This document shows positions 1 to 12,382 of a DNA stretch of 64,000 bases, one piece after another (position 1 is the stretch's first letter; the number at the start of each line of letters is the position of its first letter). Location: assembly GCA_020881915.1 (NCBI GenBank), contig JAJFPB010000009.1, forward strand, positions 2,232,001-2,296,000, in the 5' to 3' direction. Made by a program: the position numbers and the translations under genes. The notes below the pieces were generated by a model, which did no database searches, was not told the DNA's origin, and saw only the letters and a list, made by a program, of their open reading frames with translations. This DNA is from Paramyrothecium sp. XJ0827. Taxonomy: Eukaryota; Ascomycota; Sordariomycetes; Hypocreales; Stachybotryaceae.

Positions 1-454
1 TAGCTCGGAGGGCGATGCGGTAGAATCGGTTCCAAAGCTCTGCCTTCGTGGCCAGCGACCACATGGCGTCGATCGGATCACCGAGGAAGTGCACTACGAC
101 GGAGAGGCGGTTGCGCTTCCCGATGCGAGGCATGTGCACGCTGCCGATCAGCAGCAACGCCGGCACAAGCCAGGTCAACAGGCGCTGCCACATGTCGTCG
201 TAGAGATCAAAGTTGGGCTTTGGACACGTCGACACGCAGCCTTCGATGGTAAGGGCGAGGCGGCCCCGCTGGGACATGAAGGTCGAGCCATTGTTGTAGA
301 AGATGGGGTTGTTGTGGGATAGATTGCCGCTGTCCAGTCGATCTTGGACTTGGACATTACAGGTATGTAAGTCCACGGCCGCAACAGCCCGAATACCCAC
401 GCTGAGGAGAAGAAGAAGCCTGCTCAGCGTGGTCATGCGTCGTGTTTGCTGCAT
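1..454 (-). CDS. Secreted/membrane protein, N-terminal fragment cut by the window edge
   Basis: Unrecognised function. The frame is open from an ATG at 454 (a second in-frame ATG is at 436) to position 1, so the 3' part lies outside the window. The protein starts with a leucine-rich signal peptide ending near AVAAVD. A lumenal/extracellular segment follows, with cysteines in HTC, EGC and STCPKP, two N-glycosylation-type sites (NLS, NGS) and a short motif FYNNGSTF. A hydrophobic stretch around WLVPALLLIGSV looks like a membrane helix, followed by a basic patch (GKRNR). This layout resembles the conserved fungal integral-membrane proteins of unknown role. No intron is needed in the visible part. 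That the frame stays open to the edge together with a good signal peptide is the main support. Confidence 0.6.
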   Translation of the reverse strand, partial: MQQTRRMTTLSRLLLLLSVGIRAVAAVDLHTCNVQVQDRLDSGNLSHNNPIFYNNGSTFMSQRGRLALTIEGCVSTCPKPNFDLYDDMWQRLLTWLVPALLLIGSVHMPRIGKRNRLSVVVHFLGDPIDAMWSLATKAELWNRFYRIALRA

Positions 455-1344
455 CAGCTGCAGGATTCGAGACGTCGGTAAGAACAAAGATAGCCAGAAA
501 GAACAACGCAGGAAACAAACAGTAAGTTAATGGGCCATGAGAAGTCGTAGCATCTGAGCAGCAAAGGGTCGACTACTTGTACAAGCTTCTGACCGAAGCA
601 TCTCTTCAGGAGGTCGGGTGCAAGGCAGCATCGCACGACCCTGTGATATCTGCATCGCCACCGCAGGAGCAGAAGCCACGTCCTGAGAACTCACATCGCC
701 AGGACCGTTTTCCGCGACCTTTTCGATAAGCCAGGCACATTCCGCTTTTGTAACGTGGAGCGGCGCTCCTTGTGCCACGGAGCTGAGTGTCCCCTGCATC
801 TGTCTTGATCGTACCCCAGCGGTTCGCGCGCCCACGTGGGGTCGTTGACTGGTGCTGCGAGTTGCAAGGATTTGCCGCCTCATGTGCAGGTCAGCCTCTG
901 GAATGGTTTGCTGGAAGAGTTCGCCCTGGTGATTCGCCCAGGTGATTCGCTGGAAAGGAATAGATGCCCTGCCAAGGCTGTTTCTTGCGGTATGCTTGAT
1001 TCTGTGTAATAAGTACGTCTTGCTCTTGGGCACTTGCACTAGTTCATAACCTTGTCATATTGGCACCAAGTATATACATGTATCTATTCCAAGGAGTATA
1101 GATTACCTCTCCTTGGTTTAACTGCACACAAACCCTGGTCTTAATTGAATCGCGGCACCAAAGACGTGATACTGCGATCAAAACCTCATAGCCTACTCGT
1201 CCGCAGCTATGCTGTCCCAAAGAGAATAGGATTTACGCCTATCTACTCCGAAATCGATAGTCTCACATCCACAGTTGCACCAAAAACATCCAAAAGTTAA
1301 TGGAGTACACAAATTTCCTTACGCATAGCACACAACACTATTGT
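455..1344. other. Intergenic, no supported gene
   Basis: A 170-codon minus-strand frame (527-1039) lacks recognisable motifs and was not accepted. Nothing else is visible. Confidence 0.5.
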
Positions 1345-4300
1345 CTACACTAAGACAGAATCACCCCCAGCAGCCTGCCTCGCTTTATGGAAACTTCCTT
1401 TCCAGGACTTTTCCGAGTACGAATCCGTTGCTTCACCTCCACCGTTGCCATGTTGATTCGATTTGTCTTCATCTCGCTTCCTTCTGGCCTTGTCTTTCTT
1501 CAAACCCTTTAGAGCCAGATCTTCCAACGAGCGCATCTTCTTTCGTTCCAGGTTCACGTAGTCAAGCTTGAAGAACATCCACAGCCGGTGCAAGCCAATG
1601 AAGTCGGCCACCTTTTTCAGCGGGATGCGGAAAGTCAGGGTCAAGACCACACGGACCCACGAGCTGAAGGCGATCGACACGGACAGCAAAACGACAATCG
1701 AGGAAAGCATAACTGATCGACAGGTCAGCAGAAATATGGCTGGTCGAGTTCTTAGACTTACACATATACTTGATCTGCTCCGGCAGTGTCATCCATTCAT
1801 TTCCCGTGCTCTGTTGATTATTCATGCCAAAGAATGCTGCAAAGAAGCCCAACGGGAGCTGTTTACGATTGGTATGAGTGTCACTAGTCGCCTGATCTCT
1901 CCACGAACTGCGCACTTACAAAGAAGATGGTGACTAGAGTAAACGCCATAATAGCACGGCCCTGCTTGATACTCTCATCCGCTCGCAATAGTGCGGCTTT
2001 GGCTTCTACAATGCTTGCTTGCTGCTGCTTTAGTGACAAGAGTTGTTCCAACTGCACCCCGATTAGCAAATCCCATTATCTATTGACAGGTTGCGCACCT
2101 GCTGGCAGGTCCGGAGGGCCGAGTCTTTGAGATCCTGAAGCTCGGCCTGCCGGCTATCGATGAGCTCTAATAGGATATCGGCTTCTTGCACAGTATCGTC
2201 AAACGGCCGTGGAGCCCTGGACGACTCGGGTTCCGTGATAGTGTCGTCAATACTAAGTGTGCTTTCCTGCCTCGCGCTTTGTACAGCGTTCATGAGCCCG
2301 TTCATGAGTGTCTTCAGATCGGCCCGGTCGTCACCGTTGAGAACCCCTAGATGTCTTCTGAAGGCTTTAAGCATCTGCATCTGCTGGCTGAAAATTTGCT
2401 GCATGATGTTCAGCTCTTCCACAATATCTTGAGATTCCTTGAGCAGTATGCCTTCGGGGTTAATTTCCAGATACTTGTTGCGTGACCCCGGCAGCTCGGA
2501 CGGCAGGAAGTTCCAAGAATAAAGGGCGGTACGACTCCAAAAATTGTCGAAAGAGTCCGTTGTGTGCTCCGTCTTTTCAATGTCAGTAACGAATTTCGGC
2601 ATCCCTCATCTGCGAAACCTACCACCCGGCCAATTGCAGATCCAAATAGGTCGATGACTTCCGGTCGTTGATCTAATGGCTTTGTTCTATCAAAGAAAAC
2701 TCTCGAACATTCATCAATGATTATGAGTGCTGCTCCCGATCAGATGCGATTCCATGCCTCTGGAGTGGTGTCCCTACCTAGGTGATAGACCGATTTAATC
2801 TCTTGCTCGCTCGCCAGCCTCATTCTCAAGCACTTGTGCACGCCAGACGAGTCAGGCTTATTTGTGCCCCAGCGCTTCGGAAATGATGTGATGATGGTAT
2901 CTAGAAACATCAGCTTATGGACTACTGCGAGGCCAATTCACATACTATCATCCAGTATCCACAACCACAGCTGGTCAACCATGACAACCCGACTAGTCCG
3001 ACCAGCACCAGGAAGACCAGCACCTGTCTCTCTGTACACAACCTGGTCTCGGTCTCTGGCAGAGGTATCGTCCAGTGTCAAGAAATAGTACTGATCGAGG
3101 GTTCGGCGGACATGCATGGGTGGGTTCTTGTGGAGGTTTTCTCGGATCAGTCCTTCATCTGCTTCATGATCAATCGCACTTGCAACTTTGGCGACATTGA
3201 CTAGATACTCGAGAAGAGGGTTTTTTCTGAAATTTTTAGTGCCGGACTCTGGTTTCACATGAAAGAACAACTCACTTCTTCTCTTTTAACAGCTTGCTCC
3301 CCTTGCCTGACCAGCTTTTCGATTTTTGTGTTTTTTGTTGCAGCAGTGTGAGGAAGTCCTTTGTCTGCTTCCGGACAGCGCCACACCCAATCTCATTCTT
3401 TCTGGCAACGTCTTTTATGATGTGGCCCATATTTGCACGCCTACTGTCGGTCTCCCAGTGAAGGTACGGCATCTGTACTGGGGTCAGCTACTTCAACCGC
3501 AGGTTATCGTTCGACGTACAAAGAGCCCCAGATTCTTGCCGACCCTCGAGATTTGAGACGACCGCCTCCTCGAAGTATTTTCTTTATTCGTACCCTGTAG
3601 GCCATGCGATGGAGCCGCTGCTTTGAAGGTCACTCAAGTCAGCCTTTGCGTGGGGGCATTGGTAGGATTGGGTTGTCCACCTCGCGGTATGACGGAGCAC
3701 CGCGACCTCATATGTCGCGCATGCACTGGTGCCCTCCCTCCCGATCCATGCATTTGCCCCCGCCAGAACTCTCTGCTTAGAACTCGCTCGCAATCCGACA
3801 TATTCGACATCGGCTTATGGTCATCAGGCTCAATGTTGGCCTCTCCATAGTATCGTGCCATGGCTGTCTATGCCTTGTTAGCCAGTAAACGTAAAAGGTA
3901 AACAGGGTGGTGGACTACCTCTATCCAACTCATGTTGTTGGAAGGGAAATGAAAGTATCTGATGCCATCAGAATCAGGCCGCTTCCTCAAGAGATTATCA
4001 GCATTTGCCTCGAGTATCTGATGGACCGGGATCTTTTGATGCGGGAAGTGACCCTCGCATTGCTCAGGCTCGTAGTCGTGGCCAATATACCCAGCCGCAT
4101 CGGGCATCTGCTTAAAATACATTACACCTGCTTTGAACCCAAATTCTGGCGCAAGGGGCGGGGCGGTGTTGTTTTGCTGTACCGGTGTTTGGGCTTCCTT
4201 CGACTGTCCGGCACGTATGCGTCTAAGAAGAGCAAGATCTCTGGTCTCGTTCCGGTATGTCTCTCGCTCTTCTTTTGCTCTCTCAACCTTTTTGATGTAG

Positions 4301-4683
4301 CTGTTGAGGTTTTTCACAACGTCCGCTTTCCATTCTTTGCGGGATGCTTCCAGATCTGTAATCAACGCTTTTTTGTCTGCAGAGGAGTTCATCCTGAGCC
4401 TGACATGATTGATACGATCAAGCTCCTCGTCCAAACGAACCTTTTCCCGCGCATTTTGCTTCTCCAAGTGCTCTAGGAACTCTTCACGTTTGTCGAATCG
4501 AATGCTAAAATATGTGTCTTTCGCGTTTCGATAGTGTAGCCAGGGTTCCCTGGCGAATTCTTGTGCCGTCCGCTTCTTTCTGCGAATATCATCGTTGCCG
4601 AACGCAGGATCAATGTAGGCATCAAAGATGGGCTCGTGGGAAGCTTCACATGGTCTTTCAGCGAACCCGTTGGTGTGCGCCAT
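1345..4683 (-). CDS. CorA-like membrane protein with large cytosolic N-terminal domain
   Basis: About 960 residues in ten exons, by my reconstruction: 4683-3919, 3867-3681, 3620-3520, 3472-3276, 3226-2946, 2900-2778, 2729-2099, 2051-1920, 1858-1762, 1712-1345. The start is the ATG at 4683 in a CAACCATGG context. The N-terminal part is charged and coiled-coil-like. The middle carries blocks familiar from fungal CorA-like proteins: MPYLHWETD, RRTLDQYY, RDRDQVVYR, VDQLWLWILDD, TIITSFP. The C-terminal membrane domain has GRAIMAFTLVTIFF, then FFAAFFGMNN, which is the GMN signature of CorA/ZntB divalent-cation channels, then a second helix after the last intron. The family suggests Mg2+ or related metal transport; many fungal members are uncharacterised. 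A single base is missing near 2603-2605 (GGG where the frame needs one more base), so either this allele is broken or the base was lost in sequencing. Confidence 0.8.
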
Positions 4684-5787
4684 GGTTGCAGCTCCAGTCG
4701 ATGCACGATACACGTTAGAAAAAGACAACCCAGAAATGTCTCAAAGAAGGGTTCGGAACATTTACGTACTTATGAGCGGCTCTAGATAAGGCTATGGAGA
4801 GTAGCCAATCGAGATAGCCCGTCATCGTGTTCATTGGCGCCCCTCCCCGAAAGAAAGGCGCCTGCGCGAACCATAACCCGCGGGGTAAGCCACGGCAGTG
4901 ATCCCATTCGATGGCCTCATGCATTCCATGCAGGAGCTGCATGGTCGTACACCGAAATACTTCGGCCTTTCCGATGTAGGCACGCTTCATTGCGGCTGAG
5001 AACCGCAAAGCAGGCTGTGAACATCCCACCAGCACGAGGGCTGCAAGACATTGATAGCAAGAAATGCACATGTGCGATTGTTAATGGGGCTCAGACCAGG
5101 ATATGACGATGGCTTGCATACAGTAGCCAAGCAAAAGCCTCTGATGATATCACAGCCTCGTCCACATTTGTCACACATTGGCTGTGCCCAGGCGTCAGAT
5201 TGATGAGCATAAGCTGGCACACCCTATCGGGTTTTTGCACAAGTTCGGGTTTCAGCCAGCCGCGTGCAGTAGCCATCGGTGGCCAGCCTCGCTGCTGCTA
5301 TGGTCGCCTGTTCCTCAGGTTTCCGGTGAGCGATTTGATAGAAGTGTATTGGAAACCACCTGCTGCGACATTCGAGAGAGAAAATCCGAGCACTGACTTG
5401 ATTAGAAAGTTGGACATTCATGCAATAGACGTCTTTTGCGGACTTCCGAAAATGGCAGTTCTACTACTTGAGGAAAGATCCGAAGCCTTTGCATCCTGTA
5501 GGATGACTTTCGATCTGGTTGCCTACAGGCGATTCGCCAGCCTTGTCTCACATCATACGCATCACGGACACCAGCAGACACGGCAATGGCATTTGTGCGA
5601 ACAGCGAATCACGTTTGGGCAGGTGGAGTCTTGATACCAGTCGCGAACGTCGGGCCGACATGAGAGAAGCTGGTCCAGCAGGCCGACCATTTGCCGAACC
5701 GCGTTTGTGCTACTAACATCGTGGATCCTGACACCAAGAATAGACCTTAATAGGTCAATTGCGTGGTGTCGATACTGCTGCTGTATC
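4684..5787. other. Intergenic, presumed shared 5' region of divergent genes
   Basis: The CorA-like gene starts leftward and the Zn2Cys6 gene rightward from this 1.1 kb. Short frames in it (for example 5200-5634) show no motifs. Confidence 0.5.
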
Positions 5788-8431
5788 ATGGCAGACGAGT
5801 ACAGGCCGTATCCAACCCCACGCGCAAAGCAGGCATGCGACAACTGCCGGTCTGATTCCCTCTACGGCAAGATGCTCGGAGCCTTTAATTGATTAGACGA
5901 CAGGCGGAAAAAGGCGAAATGTCCTGGTGAGAAACCGCGGTGCTCCCTATGTGCTCGTCTAAGGCAACGCTGCAGCTACGCTGGCAATGCCGAACGCGAA
6001 CGGCCTAGTAGAAGGCGGCGAGCACGCGTTCCACCCGACAATGAGCACAGTCAGGTAATTGACATAGGCAATGACGTTGGACTGGAGCCACCAATGCTAA
6101 CGCGTGGCCGTGTTGACAGGGCTCGATAGACGTCAGCGATTCTCAGCCGGAGTCGACTCCGCAAAGAAGATACCCAACACGCGGAGAGGCGTAAGTCACG
6201 ACTTCTTTTTCTGCCTTCGCAATCCTCGCAGGCAACTTGTGGAGGCAACATCGAGGCCGAAGACTAATTTGGAGACTGAAGATTAAGACAGGCAAGAGTA
6301 GATGATGACATCCACTTGAGTCAAGTTGTTTCCGTCCCGAGTAGCACTATGTTAACGGATCTCAAGTATGGGTCTGCCATTTGTTCCACTTCCTTTCCTT
6401 CATTTTTTTTTACTGTTGCTCAACCATCTACGTCATCAGCTAATCAGATGGGAGCAGTATCCCAGAAGACATCATGCGAGAAGGTATCAGCAAATACTTT
6501 CAACACTTCAACAACCAACCGTACCCGGTCCTTGATCATCTGCAAGACAAGATCCCGCTCTCATCCAACGACCTATCACCGGTCGTTCTCTATCCGATGC
6601 TCTCTTTGACTCTGTGCACGTTTGACCATTCTTTGGTGGTGGAAGTGGAGGAGTTCGCCGGGACTCTGAAGCTTCTCACTGTGTCAGCTTGGGAGCTGCT
6701 CACTGCTGCCATTGCCAGGTTCGAATTGGATATTCACTTCTTTCAAGGACTCTGTCTGAACGCGCAGGTTGATTTCGCTGGTAAGTTTTGCCTCTCGATC
6801 TGCTTCTTCTAGAAGCAAAACCGATATGTGCGAGCTGACCACTGTCGAAATTGAAAAGCTGGCGATACAAGCCGCGCACAGGCTCAAGTCGCCCTGGGAC
6901 TGAATCTGGCGCAGAGCCATGGAATGCTCGCTGCAGAGGACACCGACAAGTTGAATGATCGAGATTCCGTCATGCGGCGTGAAATTATTTGGACTCTATA
7001 TATGATGGACCGAATATTCAACTGCAGTGCCTCCAAGAGCCCGTCAGTTCGGCCCTCGTTCTTCAAGCTTCACGTCTATTCAGGTGGCCCTCAGCATCCA
7101 AACGGCCACGCGCGCGACCATGGAGGTTTTACCTTGGCAGAAATGTTGAACCACGACGTCCACACTGAATCGATAAAAATCTCCGCGCTCAACATTGAGC
7201 TGGTATCAATCTGGGAAGACGTGATGGAGGACATATTCCACAATCCATCTTCAGTTTCTGTTCCCTTCTGGCGAGACGGTTCTCAGCGAAGTAAAATCCT
7301 CTCCAAGCTTCTGGATGCAGAAATGAGTTGCGTGCCCGCCATAAGGAATTCAGGTCGGGACTACCACGACTGACACTGTTCCAGATTGCGGGAAGCACAA
7401 GTATGTGTCTGTCGGTCCCCCTAAAAGAGTGCTGGATGCACTACCACAAAGTAAAGACTACTATCGCGCGTGGCTATTCCTTCAGCTGCTTCATTCCACT
7501 ATTCTTTGCTGCCTGTAAGACATTCCCATCCATTCACTTTGTGGAGACTGACTCGGAGATTCTGCATATTAGCAATCACCCCTTCATCATTTACATCAAA
7601 ACGAAAGAACTTCATGGCAATGTGCCGTTGACGTTCTTACAGCAATCTTACAACTACTCCATAATTTACTCCAATTGGGTTCTCCGGCTGGTGAATGACA
7701 TGCGCGAGGCGGGAATCTGTCTCCTGGATCCTTTCTTTGGTTTCATGGCAACGATCGCAGCGACAATCCAGCTTGAGCAAACTCTTAACAAGAACGAAAC
7801 AGTTGCCAACACGGCCAAGGCCAAATTTGGGAAATTGAGAGAATTCATACGAGACATATCTACAGTGTGGCCCATGACATCAGTCCTGGTAGGTCCCGAT
7901 TGCGTGCTCCCTGGCTGGCAGCACGACGTTACTGAGAATTCCATTCCTAACCAATATCCTCTGTCTCAGCTCGGTATCCTGGATGAGCTCGTGGCTCGCT
8001 TACGAAAACGCCGGACAATCAACCGTGTCGACCAAGAGTACGATGGTGCTATACCCGCTGAGCCAACTGAAAATGTCACGATGACTGCCGAAGATATCAA
8101 CGTTATGTGGAAGCTCTTCGATTACCCTAACATCTCGCAGGAGTATGGTCGACGAATACAAAAGGGAACTCTCTCATCATTATCATTTCTGCCTTCGCAC
8201 CAGGTACAGCACGGGGATATTGTTCCTGACTCGGAACTTACGACCGAAGGCGCACCGAACGGAGACTCATCGAACACTGCATGTATCAATGGCATTTTTG
8301 AACCGTGTGATGTCGACGCTGGTCTGGCCCTTGAATCTGCAGAATCTAACGCTCTTGAGCACCATGAGTTTGGAGAGGATTGGTTGCTCATGGGACGACC
8401 GTGGTCAGAGTACTTTCCAGAGGACTTGTAA
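5788..8431 (+). CDS. Zn2Cys6 fungal transcription factor
   Basis: Nuclear DNA-binding regulator of about 714 residues. The N-terminal zinc cluster is split by intron 1 and reads C-DN-C-RRKKAK-C-PGEKPR-C-SL-C-ARLRQR-C, the classical Zn2Cys6 spacing, followed by a basic arginine-rich linker. The middle matches the fungal transcription-factor domain (PF04082): QAQVALGLNLAQS, REIIWTLYMMDRIF, then the typical WLFLQLLHSTI..LNHPF, NVPLTFLQ and DPFFGFMATIAATI blocks. Exons that keep one frame: 5788-5849, 5904-6054, 6120-6190, 6232-6238, 6292-6365, 6458-6780, 6859-7326, 7385-7514, 7573-8431. The 7-base exon at 6232 is the weakest point. The gene ends 118 bases from the convergent flavoenzyme gene. Its targets cannot be told from sequence. 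Confidence 0.85.
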
Positions 8432-8548
8432 ATCTTGGGCCGCGTGATTCACTTGAGCTCAAACACGAAGTTTCAAGTAGTATTTGCCACATAAAGCCGG
8501 TCAATTATGCCAACGCTGGATTTCTTTGCCATCATCTCCGACATTACT

Positions 8549-9989
8549 TCAAAGGCGTGCCTTTTCTTGCGCTGTAAACTCGCGTCGCACAGGTCCACCA
8601 CGGCTTCCATCTCCTTTGAACACGTCTTTGCTTGTCTTGTATTCCTCTCTGAAGCGCCACCTTTGCGCAAGACTTTGAGGCAAGGACTTTTGTATCGCGG
8701 CTTTGGCATACTTTCCAATGACAGGGAGAAATTTGAAAGCACTGGACGGAGTTAGCAACTACAATTCTACATGTTTGTATTGTGGCTTTTTGCTTACTGT
8801 CCACTGCCACCAGTTGCGAGGAACAGGTTTGGCGAGTCGGGATGGTAGTCCAAGATGAAGTCGGAAGTAGGGGTGTCCGTATACCAACAGACGGCAGCCC
8901 GGTCAAAGTCGCGAGACCCAAGCTCCGGCAGAATTTCAGTAAGTCCTTTACGAAGCCTCTGGATGCCATCGTCGGGGGCAAAGTTGGCGCGAGCACTGCG
9001 GGCTTTGGGAGACGGCGCGGAAATGCCAGGAGCAGCAGAGTCAATGGCATTTGATGTCTTTGCCGCATCCCCTACTGTTCTCGTATATCCCCAGCCGTGC
9101 ACTGCTACCTTGAGATAATTAGTGCCCGGATGAGGAGGGAAGCAGAACCACCCAGTTGTGAAGTTGATATAGATGGGCAATTTCTCGTATCGCTTAGCTT
9201 CCTCGTCTGTCAGCTTCATGAAGCCCAAGACCTGTCCAGTTGCAAGGACAGTGTTGTGCATCGGCACAATCTTGGGACTCCACGCGCCAGTAGCAAGAAC
9301 AAAGAAGTCGCCACAGACAGAGTTGCCTGAGAGTGTCTTTACAGCAGCGATCTTGCCATTTGGGGCGCGGTCAAATCCTGTGACGGTTCCCGCTGCGCCG
9401 GATATGAAGGAAATGACACCCGACTCGATGCAGACATCTCTGAGTTTCGCAATCGCCACGCTCGCATCAGCCCAGCCAGCTTCTCGGTTGAGATATCCGA
9501 CAAATCCCTCGCTGGGGATGTCTCCACTGATAACGGGGAATGACTCCCGAACATCGGCGCCGTTGTTCACGGCTTGCCACGGTAACGACTGCTGATCCAA
9601 CGCGGCGGTGCAGTTGTTGACATATGAACGTCCAGCATCGTTTACCGCCGTCAAGACAATGGGCGTCTTGTGGAATGCCTCGCGATATGTGGGCGAAGAT
9701 TTCCACAGATCGTATGCTTCCTTTCCTAGCTTGGCGTAGGTGGGATCTCCGTAATCGAAACGAATGATCCTAGAAATATCCGAACTTGCGCCATCGGGAA
9801 CCTGTATTTGGTTCAAGTTCAATACTAGTTCGCCAACTGCACAGCAGTCTGCAACATTCTTCGACTCACCGGAGGAACATGGCGATCGAGGATGGTGATG
9901 TTCTTGTAGCCATCTTTGCTGAGCTCAAAGGCGGTGGACAACCCGAAGACGCCCGCCCCGACAATCACAATACGGCTGTCCTTCTCCAT
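8549..9989 (-). CDS. FAD-dependent sarcosine/fructosyl-amino-acid oxidase family enzyme
   Basis: A 438-residue flavoenzyme in three exons (9989-9870, 9801-8798, 8741-8549) with clean GT..AG introns. The N-terminus has the Rossmann motif [15 protein letters not shown] for FAD. Near residue 340 the sequence [17 protein letters not shown] matches the region of monomeric sarcosine oxidase and fructosyl amino acid oxidases that carries the covalent-flavin cysteine, followed by GGSGHAFKFLP. The last residues, KARL, form a peroxisomal type-1 signal (A-R-L), which fits this family's usual site and its H2O2 product. Substrate is likely a secondary or N-glycated amino acid; which one is not decidable here. 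The frame continues upstream of the chosen ATG, but the Rossmann fold starts only seven residues after it, as in relatives. Confidence 0.87.
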
Positions 9990-10555
9990 GGCTATAGTTG
10001 AGCAGATGGGATTGCTTGTTGGGTTTGGGAGAATGTCTTTTTCCAAGCGTGAGCCCATCATAACGTGCTTGACCTTAAACCCGTGAGACGCGCGTAGGTG
10101 GAACCCGGAACCCGGAACACGGAATACGGAACACAGCTCACGGGAATAAGAGTAGGGCCACCCATTTCCGCCCACGTTGCAAAGGTCAATTCGGTACGCC
10201 CAAGGACCTATGGCCTTGTGATTAAATCGTCATTTTGGCTGTAAAGAGGATTGATATGGTGGGAAGTATTTACAGCGGCAAACAATCGTGAATTGTGACA
10301 AGGAATAAACCTGGAGAGAGAGCGGTGAAGTCACCCTTGGACACGACTGAGCTTCCAAGACTGAGCTTTAGCTGACAAGGGTTGTGCCTTTTGCGATCGC
10401 GTCGCAGAAATTAATAATGCAGAGAGTCTGCGTCTCATCACGGCACTTGCATTCATGAACCAAGGTTGCTTGAATTTGTTAATCTCGTATGCTCTACGTA
10501 CCCAGGAACTAGGAACTCAATGTGAAAGCATTTGACTAACATCAATCTGCCCAGT
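9990..10555. other. Intergenic
   Basis: No gene seen. It should hold the promoter of the flavoenzyme gene and the 3' end of the deaminase gene. A short direct repeat of GGAACCCGGAAC-like units lies near 10100-10125. Confidence 0.45.
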
Positions 10556-11338
10556 TCATGACTTCTTCCTACATGAGCCTCCTGATCGCTCGCATCCGTC
10601 CGGGCACTTGGACTCCGGGTCGAACTGCCATAGGAAATAAGGGTCCGTCTCATTGACAAGGACCTCACCCAAAAATCGCGTCGTCGTACCTAGATCGAAC
10701 GACTGGCGGATAACTTCGACGGAGCTGATGCGGATCTGGCCCCAGCCGTTCTCGATGAGCGTATCGATCGACGTGCCGTATATGTATTCCTTGAAGCCGG
10801 CCCAGCGAATTGCCGACGCGCACATCGGGCAGCTCTCGGCGTTTGTGTACAAGGAGAGCTGGGAGAATGCGGTCAGGGCTTGGCTCGTGTTGAGCTTGTA
10901 TTGTCCCTGGGGATCTGTGAGCACGGCAGTGCAGTTCGTGATGGCTGCCATTTCGCCTATGTAAACTTGTATCAGCACCGAAGGCCTTCTCATCTTGGCA
11001 GCAAGGCTGCAGTTCTCACCATGCATTGTGGGATTGCCCGTCAAGCTGTTCGAGTTGGCGCCGATGCACACCAGCTCGCCCAGACCTCCAGCCGTGTGGT
11101 TGACGACGGCTGTGCCGAAAGCCGCAAATGGACAGGGATTGTCGAGCACATCCGCGAGTGCTTCATTGGCTACTCTCATCCAATGCGCCCTCGTACTGTA
11201 GGGGATGCCGTTGAGGCTTCTGGATGGGTTGCTCAAGATGTCTTGGCTCGAAGCGTACGTTCCGTGAGCCAGGACGGAGGCGGGAGACAAGGCGCACACC
11301 ATCGCCAGGGCAGAACTTGTCGGGGAGAGTAGCTTCAT
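10556..11338 (-). CDS. Secreted cytidine/guanine-deaminase-fold protein
   Basis: A 239-residue protein in two exons (11338-11020, 10956-10556). The intron is a multiple of three long, so the frame is open through it; splicing restores the zinc site. After splicing the zinc-binding motif reads MHGEMAAITNC, the H-x-E of the CMP/dCMP-deaminase superfamily, followed by SCPMCASAIRWAG, the PCxxC-type second half. The zinc centre is therefore complete. The N-terminus (MKLLSPTSSALAMVCALSP to VLA) is a good signal peptide, and there are several N-glycosylation-type sites (NHT, NCT, NTS, NET). The C-terminus has three cysteines near the end. Related fungal proteins act on nucleobases or nucleosides, but secretion is unusual for the fold. 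Substrate unknown. Confidence 0.8.
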   Translation of the reverse strand: MKLLSPTSSALAMVCALSPASVLAHGTYASSQDILSNPSRSLNGIPYSTRAHWMRVANEALADVLDNPCPFAAFGTAVVNHTAGGLGELVCIGANSNSLTGNPTMHGENCSLAAKMRRPSVLIQVYIGEMAAITNCTAVLTDPQGQYKLNTSQALTAFSQLSLYTNAESCPMCASAIRWAGFKEYIYGTSIDTLIENGWGQIRISSVEVIRQSFDLGTTTRFLGEVLVNETDPYFLWQFDPESKCPDGCERSGGSCRKKS

Positions 11339-12382
11339 GTTGTATAACGTTATAGCGTCCTACAACATCAGACAGAATGGGTTGTCGTGGAGCGGTGACA
11401 GGTTGTCGACTGTCAGAAGAGGGCGGCTCAGGGCTAAATAGTGGAAGCCTAGCCCTGCAGCACGACCCGAGTAGGATAACTCGCCCTTCGGTTCAATGAT
11501 AATCTATTGATCCTCCTCATGCTCCCGGCCGAGGGAGTTTGACTTGCCGGTAGCTGGCGGTAGTTACCGAAGGTGAATGATAAGGCCTGGGAACACCATT
11601 ACGTTTTATCTGAATGGCACCCTGTCGATCACAGCGCCACAAAGGGCCGCCGGGGGCCATGACGTCTTATCTTTTAGCTGTGCATTAGTGGTCAACCCAT
11701 TTAACGATAACCCGATTGTCGGGATTCCGCTTTGTGCGAATGGTCGATTTACTTTAGCTTGCTTTCCTGGAAAGCAGGCAACGTACAGCAACCGGTGTTT
11801 ATCAGCCAACAACCAGCTATCATTGAAACCTGCGGGCGACGGTTGTCCCGGGATCTCGGACAGATGCCGGACTACCTTGCGGGTCTAGTGTAGGGTACGT
11901 CAATACAACCCCGAGCCCGGCCTCTACGGCATACCACGCACCCTTGTTCTTAGACCGCTGAATGTATTGTTGCGATGCCAAATGCTAAGAGGCGAAATGA
12001 TCAGTTGCCGAAGAGCCTATTGCTGTTTGCATATTACGAGGAATATTCTGATCCCCTGGCCCAGAATTGTGACTCTAGTTCCGAGCTCATTCGGCCAGTC
12101 ATGACAACCTGAAAAGGACGTTGCTACGCAGCGTAGAATGGTGGTCGAATTGGAATATGCAAGATTGTTTAGGATTCAAACAGTTATTCATGCACCAATG
12201 AACCAACTCGAGACCTTCAGAGGCGTGGCGCGTGGTGCTAATCACCAAAGATATAGACGTGTCTCGGCAATCTCGAATTCATAGGCGCGGACGTTTCATA
12301 GATGTCCAATTTGATAACCTCTTGACATAATAGATCCCAATGTTCAGTCTTGGACATGACAATTCATCATGGGGCAGTGCTC
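11339..12382. other. Intergenic, no gene seen
   Basis: About 1.0 kb. The longest frame (11577-11888, +) has no recognisable motif. Confidence 0.45.

Noticed and set aside
527..1039. 170-codon minus-strand frame
   Set aside because: No motif, signal peptide or family resemblance; composition looks incidental.
7327..7384. Apparent frameshift in the Zn2Cys6 gene
   Set aside because: A 58-base intron (7327-7384) with a CTGAC branch-like site restores the frame and the family blocks, so no lesion is needed.
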